Shown here: positions 1 through 5,580 of the stretch, one piece after another
How positions within the stretch are numbered: the first letter of the stretch is position 1
How the letters are laid out: every line of letters starts with the position of its first letter
DNA from: an uncultured Bacilli bacterium
GTDB taxonomy: Bacteria > Bacillota_I > Bacilli_A > RF39 > UBA660
Assembly (NCBI GenBank): GCA_949280095.1
Contig: CASDHD010000040.1
Coordinates: forward strand, 1-10,622
Direction: 5' to 3'
Length of the DNA: 10,622 bases
Position numbers and translations under genes: made by a program
Notes under the pieces: generated by a model
Told to the model about the DNA's origin: nothing
Databases searched by the model: none
What the model saw: the letters and a program-made list of their open reading frames with translations, nothing else

Positions 1-16
1 TTTCTGGATTTTTATC

Positions 17-177
17 AAAATAAAAACCCAAAGGAAAGTCTGCTTGGATAAAAGCCCGCTCTCGCGAGGTGGGCATCACATGAAATGCTTTAGGAGCCTA
101 ACAACACTTAATGGGTTAGTATTCTACACCACACTTCAATTAGATTCCCAAGAATATCCAATAGTCGGTTTTATGTA
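17..177 (-). ncRNA. Candidate structured small RNA, 6S-like rod fold
   Basis: No reading frame covers this stretch, but it can fold into one long rod. An outer helix pairs 20-28 with 167-174 (one bulge), an inner closing helix pairs TTGGATA (44-50) with TATCCAA (155-161), and an apical hairpin pairs CTAAC with GTTAG (about 95-116). A GC-rich hairpin lies at 54-74. A minus-strand promoter sits just upstream (184-212), placing the start within a few bases of the outer helix. The 3' side ends in a U-rich run (26-17). A further hairpin (6-29) is fully paired only as minus-strand RNA, through a G-U pair. Closing helix, large internal loops and apical stem resemble 6S RNA, the RNA polymerase regulator, but I cannot match its sequence signature. 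The 54-74 hairpin pairs slightly better on the plus strand, so strand is not certain. Confidence 0.45.
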
Positions 178-183
178 AAACAA

Positions 184-212
184 ACTATATCCTTCAGGTA
201 ATTTAATTGTAA
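184..212 (-). promoter_or_regulatory. Sigma-A-like promoter for the candidate small RNA
   Basis: Read on the minus strand there is a -10 box TATAGT (189-184, five of six consensus bases), a 17-base spacer and a weak -35 box TTACAA (212-207). The predicted start, near 177, coincides with the first paired bases of the rod-shaped RNA fold. It lies just downstream of the stop codon at 238, so the RNA would be transcribed independently of that gene. Confidence 0.45.
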
Positions 213-237
213 CATAAGTTCTTTTGAATAGCAATTG

Positions 238-1032
238 TTAATACCTAAATAAATTTAGGCTTCTTTTTAATGTGCTTTCATATTCTCTTACTTTTGAGAT
301 TTCAGAATTACTCATATTTAGCCCTAATCTTAAGCGCTCCACAACATCTAAATCTCTACTTTTACTTTCTATTTCAGCAATTTGTATCTTTCCATATTTT
401 AACTGTTCTAAAAAGTAAATTGTGGGTGGAACATTATTTTCTCTTGCTTCTGTTGATGCATAGGTATAGGATAAGTAGGGTCTTAAATAGGATTTGCAAA
501 GTGCCAACATTTCAGTATTTGTTAATGTTTCTCTTTCCAATAAATCGGTTATTTGAATGATTTCTTCGTATGAAGAGATTTGTGGGTAGTTTTTCAAAGG
601 AGAAAGCGTTATGTATTTCATTTGTATCATTGCTTCATTCTTTTTTAATCCTTGTACAAATTCACTTTGTTTGGCTAATTTTTTTATTGCATTTTCTTTT
701 TTTCCAAAACTCAATTGTACTATTTTATTTCTTAAAGTATTTTTTTCAATATTATTAAAGTACTTTATGTATTCAATTGCTACTACTACTTGGCGAATAT
801 TATCTAGATACTGAAAAAATAGTTGATCCGTTTCATTTAAATGTTTTGGGATAATTGATTGTCTTTTTATAAATATTAAATAGGTTTTGATTTGCTCCAT
901 ATATGAATTTAAGCCTTGAAATCCAATTAAATACTCCATAATATTTAATATAAAGTCACTATCAATTGGTATTTGCCTATTTATTCTATTCCATATTTGT
1001 TCTGCAATATATTCATAATTCTCTTTTGACAT
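238..1032 (-). CDS. Hypothetical helical protein, 264 aa
   Basis: I do not recognise this family. The protein looks soluble and almost entirely alpha-helical, with no signal peptide, membrane segment, nucleotide-binding loop or metal motif. The middle is lysine-rich (around residues 95-140), and the C-terminal third has a proline-containing turn (VPPTIYFLEQL) followed by charged helices, ending in a basic tail. Two ATGs compete. The first (1038) lies only 1 nt after the AGAGG site (1040-1044), whereas the second (1032) is 7 nt away, so I chose the second, giving MSKENYEY. The gene is monocistronic: a strong promoter (1057-1085) lies just upstream and the preceding ATPase gene ends in a terminator. 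I see no good minus-strand terminator after its stop. It is clearly coding over its whole length, but function is unknown. Confidence 0.8.
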   Translation of the reverse strand: MSKENYEYIAEQIWNRINRQIPIDSDFILNIMEYLIGFQGLNSYMEQIKTYLIFIKRQSIIPKHLNETDQLFFQYLDNIRQVVVAIEYIKYFNNIEKNTLRNKIVQLSFGKKENAIKKLAKQSEFVQGLKKNEAMIQMKYITLSPLKNYPQISSYEEIIQITDLLERETLTNTEMLALCKSYLRPYLSYTYASTEARENNVPPTIYFLEQLKYGKIQIAEIESKSRDLDVVERLRLGLNMSNSEISKVREYESTLKRSLNLFRY

Positions 1033-1056
1033 ATTCATACCTCTTTTCGTTTCTAT

Positions 1057-1085
1057 ATTTTAGAAAATAAATCGTATTTTGTCAA
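1057..1085 (-). promoter_or_regulatory. Near-consensus sigma-A promoter
   Basis: On the minus strand a perfect -35 box TTGACA (1085-1080) is followed by a 17-base spacer and a -10 box TAAAAT (1062-1057, five of six). Transcription would begin near 1050, leaving a leader of under 20 nt that contains only the AGAGG ribosome binding site. It is the best-matching promoter in the window and drives the unrecognised gene 238-1032. Confidence 0.8.
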
Positions 1086-1094
1086 TTTCTATTC

Positions 1095-1125
1095 AAAAAA
1101 AACAAGCTTTATTGATTGCTTGTTT
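1095..1125 (-). terminator. Intrinsic terminator after the HerA-like ATPase gene
   Basis: On the minus strand AAACAAGC (1125-1118) pairs with GCTTGTTT (1107-1100) around a 10-base loop, and the right arm runs into an uninterrupted T tract down to 1095. The left arm overlaps the last codons of the ATPase gene, whose stop is at 1111-1109. It separates that operon from the promoter of the next gene. Confidence 0.85.
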
Positions 1126-2896
1126 GATTTGTATTATTTTGCCCTTTTACATTCCAACGTGCTGCAACGTCACAGTTTGAAGAATATGGTAATGGATTTG
1201 GTAATTCTAGACGCATGATCATAGGAATTTTAAAAGCAGATCCAAATCCTACGCAACTTCCTGGTTGCAATGTTTTTTGTTTTTCAATAACATCACTAGA
1301 AATATTTGGTAACATTTCCTCAATATATTTGATATCTTTTGGATGGGTCATTTTAAAGATTAAGAAGTTTGATACTTGTGAAATAACAGTATCTGATATT
1401 TCTACTGGTCTTTGACTGATGATACCTAAAAGGACACCATATTTTCTTCCCTCTTTGGCAATACGTTCAAAAATATTATACCCTAATAAGTAATTGTCAT
1501 TATCTCTTTGAATATATCTATGAGCTTCTTCTAAAAAAATATGGAATGGAATAGTTGCTCTTTGCTTTAAATTTTTAGAAAATTCAAAGAACAAACGTGA
1601 CATAATTTTAACAATAACTTTAGCATAAGTATCATCAACATCTTCAAGGTTGATATTGATAATTTGAGCTTTACGGTTATTTTTAATAACTAGGCTACTA
1701 ACAAATTTATCAATTGATGTATAACCATTATTTACAAAATACTTTCCTACTTTTGTATTTAAGATTGTACTTAAACGAACTTTTAATATAACAGCATCAT
1801 TATATAAATTAGAATTGTTTTGGAATCCTTCGCTAATCATAGTAAATTCTAAGGCTCTTGAAAAATCAAGTAAAGAGTAACTAAATTCTTTCGGCTCTTC
1901 CATTTCTTCATAAGAGTCTTCAATATGTTTTAAAATATAATCAGTAATAAGAACACTTTCTCCAAAATTACCGTTAGAATCAATCTCAAAGCATTCAGAG
2001 AATGTTCTTGTATACCCTAATCCATTAATAGTACTATCAAAGTTAAATTCGTTAGTATGACAAACTTCAATAATTTGGAAAACTTCATTTTTCTTTCTTG
2101 CGGTTGTTTGGTTACTAAATAAAATAGCAAGTAAAGCCTTAGCAATTAAATGGTTCTTGTATTTAATAGAATCTTCTGATTCTTGGCTGAAGATTTTTGC
2201 AAGACGAATCGTTCTTTCAATAATTGGTAATTGAGAATGGTTGGTTGCTTGTAAAAGAAGAGCAAAATCGTCTAAGTTCAACAAACTCACTGGTATTTGT
2301 AGTAAGAAATCATCTTGGTCTGTAGGGTTTGTTGTAATAAATTTATAACTATAATTGGGATTGATTTTATTTATGCTTCCAAATGCGTTTTTGTATTCAC
2401 CATAAGCATCAAATACAAAGATATTGGCATTGTAAGAAAGCATATGAGGATTTCCAAATAAATTTTGGACAATTCTAGCAACACCACAAGATTTACCACT
2501 ACCAGAATTTCCAAAAATTCCAATATGATTTGATAATAAATCATTAATATTTGGACAAACTTTATATTCTTTATAGATGGCACTATTACCTAATACAAAG
2601 GATTTTTCGCTCTCTTCTCCTACTAATTCTTTCAATTCTTCGCTATTGATAATTCTAACTTGGCTTGAAAGTAAAGGTTTACGAATAACACCATTCACAT
2701 ATTTTCCATTTAAGTATTCACCTAAGAAACGGATTTTTATTTCCTCTTTATTAAACTCAGTAACTTCACCTAATATTCTTTGATTTGGTGCTTCAAAAAT
2801 AACATTGATATTCATGATATCGGTAGTTCCAGCATCTCCCCCATTATTTTCAATAAAAGCCATATTTTCGCTAATGTATTTTATTTTTCCAAACAC
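1109..2896 (-). CDS. HerA-family (DUF87) hexameric ATPase
   Basis: A 595-residue ATPase of the HerA/FtsK superfamily, whose members form hexameric rings that move along or remodel DNA. An N-terminal beta-rich region (about 1-85) fits the HAS-barrel that precedes the motor in HerA proteins. Walker A is GNSGSGKS at 129-136 with K135. A conserved FDAYGEY follows at 162-168. Walker B is IFLEEAHRY at 453-461 with paired acidic E456 and E457. A candidate arginine finger lies in EGRKYG (R484), and SQRP at 494-497 is the usual polar sensor. Start is GTG at 2896, preceded by AAGAGGTG at a 7-base spacing. The gene lies 41 nt after the membrane-protein gene with no terminator between, so the two are probably co-transcribed. 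The classic HerA partner, the NurA nuclease, is not next to it, nor is a SIR2 or other effector gene. The family call is secure, but the biological role is not. Confidence 0.88.
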   Translation of the reverse strand: MFGKIKYISENMAFIENNGGDAGTTDIMNINVIFEAPNQRILGEVTEFNKEEIKIRFLGEYLNGKYVNGVIRKPLLSSQVRIINSEELKELVGEESEKSFVLGNSAIYKEYKVCPNINDLLSNHIGIFGNSGSGKSCGVARIVQNLFGNPHMLSYNANIFVFDAYGEYKNAFGSINKINPNYSYKFITTNPTDQDDFLLQIPVSLLNLDDFALLLQATNHSQLPIIERTIRLAKIFSQESEDSIKYKNHLIAKALLAILFSNQTTARKKNEVFQIIEVCHTNEFNFDSTINGLGYTRTFSECFEIDSNGNFGESVLITDYILKHIEDSYEEMEEPKEFSYSLLDFSRALEFTMISEGFQNNSNLYNDAVILKVRLSTILNTKVGKYFVNNGYTSIDKFVSSLVIKNNRKAQIININLEDVDDTYAKVIVKIMSRLFFEFSKNLKQRATIPFHIFLEEAHRYIQRDNDNYLLGYNIFERIAKEGRKYGVLLGIISQRPVEISDTVISQVSNFLIFKMTHPKDIKYIEEMLPNISSDVIEKQKTLQPGSCVGFGSAFKIPMIMRLELPNPLPYSSNCDVAARWNVKGQNNTNQTSNQ

Positions 2897-2937
2897 TATT
2901 AATCACCTCTTATTATCTTTATTAAATATATCATAAA

Positions 2938-3819
2938 TTAGTTTGTTTTGCCACTAAAAATCTCATACCATTCTTTTAAATGGTTTGTACCATTCGAAAC
3001 AAGGTTTTTGATTATGTTCCAAGTAATAGAAAACGCTTTTTTCATATCTTGAAAATCTTTTTTAGCAGAATCGCAAGTAGATTTGTCATATGCACAGATT
3101 TTAGTGGTAATAGTTAAATAACTTTCAATTATTTTATTCTTTATGTTTGTATACACTTTATCTGTAGTTTTCGTAATACTTTCTTTATAGCCAGGAATAT
3201 ATTTATCGATTTTTGCATCAATAGATAAAGCAATTTTTAATACTTGTAATTTGGTTTTGGCAGATAAATCGTTTAAGGTATAACCTTTTATTTTGCCATT
3301 ATAGAATAAGAAATCGACGATGACGATAAAACGTGCCTTAATATCTTCTTTTAAATTGGCATTACCAAAATAACTTTCAGTCTCATTTACATAGGCGACA
3401 ACCTCTGCATCCGCATTTTTTGTAGTACTTGTATGATTGTTTTCACTTGGCGCAGTATTGTTTGGGCTTGGTTGAGGGTCTATAACGCTTTTTGGTACTG
3501 TTTGGGTATTTGTTTCAAAAGTAGATGGTGTTGTTGGCTTTTCGATAATATTCTCTGGAACTTTCTCTATTTGCTCAGATTCCTCAACATGATTTTCCTC
3601 TTCTTTTTCTTCTTCTTTTGTTTCTATAACGTTATATCTTTCATTTTGGTTTGTGTTTGTTCCATTTATAGTTGGATTGTTTGTATTAAGAGTATTTCCT
3701 TTTATTAAATAAATGCAAACAAGGCCTCCTATAAGTAAGGCAATTGATACTGCTTTAGTGATTGTACTTGCCTCTACTTTTTTTAGGATTACACTTGCTT
3801 TGTTTATTAATTTTTTCAT
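2938..3819 (-). CDS. Single-pass membrane-anchored protein of unknown function, 293 aa
   Basis: Residues 1-19 are basic (MKKLINK...), followed by one hydrophobic segment at about 20-39, then a long low-complexity linker (about 42-137) rich in Asn, Thr, Glu and Pro with a very acidic core at 68-85. A folded, mostly helical C-terminal domain fills about 138-293. The basic start predicts a type II topology with the C-terminal domain outside the membrane. That domain contains the only pair of cysteines there (C242 and C249), which could form a small disulfide loop if exported. It also has several aromatic residues near its end (W267, W284, Y285). The ribosome binding site is weak (GTGATG), and the leader is only about 10-15 nt. 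It is the first gene of a two-gene unit with the HerA-like ATPase. I do not recognise the C-terminal domain. Confidence 0.82.
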   Translation of the reverse strand: MKKLINKASVILKKVEASTITKAVSIALLIGGLVCIYLIKGNTLNTNNPTINGTNTNQNERYNVIETKEEEKEEENHVEESEQIEKVPENIIEKPTTPSTFETNTQTVPKSVIDPQPSPNNTAPSENNHTSTTKNADAEVVAYVNETESYFGNANLKEDIKARFIVIVDFLFYNGKIKGYTLNDLSAKTKLQVLKIALSIDAKIDKYIPGYKESITKTTDKVYTNIKNKIIESYLTITTKICAYDKSTCDSAKKDFQDMKKAFSITWNIIKNLVSNGTNHLKEWYEIFSGKTN

Positions 3820-3835
3820 ATTTCATCACGAGACT

Positions 3836-3864
3836 AGTATAACACAATAAAGATTAAGTTGAAA
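3836..3864 (-). promoter_or_regulatory. Extended -10 promoter for the membrane protein/ATPase unit
   Basis: On the minus strand TATACT (3841-3836) is preceded by TGT, giving the extended -10 motif TGnTATACT. The -35 region is weak: TTCAAC (3863-3858) at 16 bases or TTTCAA (3864-3859) at 17 bases. Extended -10 promoters commonly tolerate poor -35 boxes. Transcription would start around 3829, leaving a very short leader before the ATG at 3819. Confidence 0.65.
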
Positions 3865-3897
3865 GCTTTAATAAGATGTCATATTTATCGAAAAAAG

Positions 3898-3926
3898 TTT
3901 ACTTTTTAAGAAAACTATATTATCAT
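3898..3926 (+). promoter_or_regulatory. Possible plus-strand promoter of a small RNA
   Basis: TTTACT (3898-3903, four of six consensus -35 bases) is separated by 17 bases from TATCAT (3921-3926, five of six consensus -10 bases). The predicted start near 3933 lies just ahead of a row of hairpins ending in a T tract. In such AT-rich sequence chance matches are common, so the support comes mainly from the correctly placed terminator downstream. Confidence 0.35.
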
Positions 3927-3932
3927 TAATTT

Positions 3933-4004
3933 AGCGAGACACTTACTCATTAAGTGCTTGCCGTTTTATTAGCAAACACCTTCCTTTACGGATGGTTTTT
4001 TTTT
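3933..4004 (+). ncRNA. Candidate small RNA of about 70 nt
   Basis: Three hairpins follow one another. CACTTA/TAAGTG (3940-3945 with 3951-3956) has a 5-base loop, TTGC/GCAA (3958-3961 with 3972-3975) a 10-base loop, and ACC-TCC/GGA-GGT (3978-3984 with 3990-3996) has one mismatch. A run of nine T follows (3996-4004), so the last hairpin works as a terminator only on the plus strand. No open reading frame with a ribosome binding site is present. It lies between two minus-strand operons. I do not recognise the RNA. Alternatives are a remnant of a larger element, or an inert stretch. Confidence 0.35.
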
Positions 4005-4025
4005 ATACCAAAACTCCCTGGCTAG

Positions 4026-4055
4026 TTTCCTAGTTAAAAGTATTAAAAGTATAAT
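4026..4055 (+). promoter_or_regulatory. Plus-strand promoter with perfect -10 box
   Basis: A perfect TATAAT lies at 4050-4055. The best -35 candidates are weak: TTTCCT at 4026-4031 with an 18-base spacer, or TTCCTA at 4027-4032 with 17. Transcription would start near 4062 and run into a GGAGG site (4078-4082), an 8-codon frame and the terminator at 4099-4148. Confidence 0.4.
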
Positions 4056-4089
4056 TGTTATGTGATTTTACTTATTTGGAGGTTCATAA

Positions 4090-4116
4090 TTGCAAAAGAA
4101 AAGACCAATTCGCTAA
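4090..4116 (+). CDS. Possible leader peptide, 8 codons, TTG start
   Basis: A good ribosome binding site, TTTGGAGG (GGAGG at 4078-4082), lies 7 bases before a TTG that opens a short frame encoding a basic peptide read as MQKKRPIR, with TAA at 4114-4116. The frame covers almost the whole left arm of the terminator that begins at 4099, so a ribosome translating or stalling on it would prevent the hairpin from forming. That layout is typical of transcription attenuators. No plus-strand gene follows: readthrough would run antisense into gatB. It may equally be a decayed 5' end of a lost gene or chance. Confidence 0.25.
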   Translation: MQKKRPIR

Positions 4117-4148
4117 ATGAATGATAATTTTAGCTAAATTAGTCTTTT
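4099..4148. terminator. Bidirectional intrinsic terminator at the end of the aspS-gatCAB operon
   Basis: AAAAGACCAATTCGCTAAA (4099-4117) pairs with the complementary arm at about 4128-4147 through a helix of about 19 pairs with one bulge and a short loop. The two differences between arms become G-U pairs on the minus strand. The minus strand then has a TCTTTTCTTTT run ending near 4094, and the plus strand has seven consecutive T (4145-4151). It begins 2 nt after the gatB stop, so it ends the minus-strand operon, and it would also stop plus-strand transcripts before they enter gatB. Confidence 0.85.
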
Positions 4149-4149
4149 T

Positions 4150-5580
4150 TTATTTATCTAATTTTTCTTTCAAGATTTCTTTTGTAACCACTGGGTTTGC
4201 TTTTCCTCTAGTGTTCTTCATGACTTGGCCAACAAAGTAATCAAATAAATTATCTTTTCCGTTTTTGTAAGCTTCTACTTGGCTTTGATTTTCTTCTAAA
4301 ATAGAGATAATGACTTTCTCTAATTCCTCTTTATTAGAAATTTGAGCCATGTCACTACTGATAAAAGATTTTGGTTCTTTCTTCTCTTCTACTGCTTTGT
4401 AGAAAATTTCTTTTGCTTGTTTAGAAGAAATTGTCCCATTCTTTATTTCGTCAATAATTTGCTTAAGTAAAACAGGAGTTAAGTAGAAATCTTTTAAGTT
4501 CACTTCTTCTCGGTTAATTTCACCTAGGATTTGGGTTGTTAGCCAGTTACTTGCTGTTTTGGCATCAATTCCTAAATCTAGGCATTCTTCAAAATATTCA
4601 GCGTATTCTCTTTCTTTAACTATAACACCAGCGTCGTAGTCACTTAAATCAAGTTCTTGCATGTATTTATCTTTTCTTTCTAGTGCTAAAAGAGGAATTT
4701 CTTTCTTTATTTCTTCTAACCACTTTTTATCAATTTTAAATTTTGGTAAGTTTGGATCAACGAAGTATTTATAGTCGATGGCATCCACCTTACTACGCAT
4801 TCGAATGGTAGTACCAGATTCCTCATCAAAACGACGGGTTTCTTGCTCTACTTCATCATATCTACCTTGCATTTTTAATTCACTTTGACGTTTGATTTCA
4901 TAGTTGATTGCATCATACACGTTTCCAAAAGAATTGATATTTTTAATTTCAACACGAGTCCCAAATTCTGTTGCGTCAGGTTCCATTATCGATACGTTAA
5001 CATCACATCTTATTTGGCCTTTTTTGGTATCTGCTTCTGATACATCACAATATTTATAAGCACTTCGCATATGTTCTAAGAAAGCTACTGCTTCTTCTGC
5101 TGAATGCAAACATGGTTCTGTTACAAGTTCTAATAGAGGTACTCCTGCACGATTATAGTCGATACAAGAAGTATCATAGTAGTGGTCCAAACTTGCGGCA
5201 TCTTCTTCAAGATGAATATCATGAATATCGATTGGAATTCTTTTGCCATTACATTCAATTTCAATGTGACCATCAATACCAACAGGAGCGTCCATTTGGG
5301 TAATTTGGTAACCTTTTGGTAAATCTGGATAATAATAATTCTTACGATCGAAATACATGTATTCAGGTTGCTTACAATTTAGAACCATGCTCATCATTAA
5401 GGCATCACGTACACACTTTTTATTCACTACAGGAAGAGTTCCAGGAAATGCCATATCAACTGCTGCGATATTATCATTAGGGGTTTCGTTATAAGAGTTT
5501 CTTCCGCTAGAAAATACCTTTGAATTACTCTTAAGTTCACAATGCATTTCTAATCCTATGACTGCTTTATACTTACTCAT
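4150..5580 (-). CDS. gatB: Asp-tRNA(Asn)/Glu-tRNA(Gln) amidotransferase subunit B
   Basis: GatB binds the mischarged tRNA and carries out the ATP-dependent activation and amidation of its Asp or Glu within GatCAB. The 476-residue protein has the family hallmarks: GLEMHCEL near the N-terminus (9-16), FPGTLPVVN (45-53), FDRKNYYYPDLPKGYQIT (77-94), HLEEDA (123-128), DYNRAGVPLLELVTEP (141-156), and a C-terminal helical YqeY-like tail ending in GKANPVVTKEIL. Length is normal. A start 20 codons further up is open, but the ATG at 5580 has AAGGAGG 6 nt upstream and begins exactly where the family begins (MSKYKAVIGLE). It overlaps the end of gatA by 8 nt, so it is probably translationally coupled. It is the last gene of the operon, followed at once by the terminator. 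Confidence 0.97.
   Translation of the reverse strand: MSKYKAVIGLEMHCELKSNSKVFSSGRNSYNETPNDNIAAVDMAFPGTLPVVNKKCVRDALMMSMVLNCKQPEYMYFDRKNYYYPDLPKGYQITQMDAPVGIDGHIEIECNGKRIPIDIHDIHLEEDAASLDHYYDTSCIDYNRAGVPLLELVTEPCLHSAEEAVAFLEHMRSAYKYCDVSEADTKKGQIRCDVNVSIMEPDATEFGTRVEIKNINSFGNVYDAINYEIKRQSELKMQGRYDEVEQETRRFDEESGTTIRMRSKVDAIDYKYFVDPNLPKFKIDKKWLEEIKKEIPLLALERKDKYMQELDLSDYDAGVIVKEREYAEYFEECLDLGIDAKTASNWLTTQILGEINREEVNLKDFYLTPVLLKQIIDEIKNGTISSKQAKEIFYKAVEEKKEPKSFISSDMAQISNKEELEKVIISILEENQSQVEAYKNGKDNLFDYFVGQVMKNTRGKANPVVTKEILKEKLDK

Noticed and set aside
244..268. Plus-strand hairpin CCTAAA/TTTAGG followed by a T run, looking like a terminator
   Set aside because: It lies within the last codons of the minus-strand gene 238-1032, is short and AU-only apart from two pairs, and no plus-strand gene is evident upstream.
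2897..2937. A separate promoter for the HerA-like gene (TATGAT on the minus strand)
   Set aside because: There is no acceptable -35 box and no terminator separates it from the upstream gene, so co-transcription is the simpler reading.
3700..3760. Lipobox-like GLVC in the membrane segment of the 2938-3819 protein
   Set aside because: The residue before Cys is Val, not Gly, Ala or Ser, and the Cys is in the middle of the hydrophobic stretch, so lipoprotein processing is unlikely.
1109..3819. A known HerA-based defence system (SIR2-HerA or nuclease-HerA)
   Set aside because: Neither neighbour carries a SIR2, NurA, PD-(D/E)XK or other recognisable effector motif, so a defence label is not supported.
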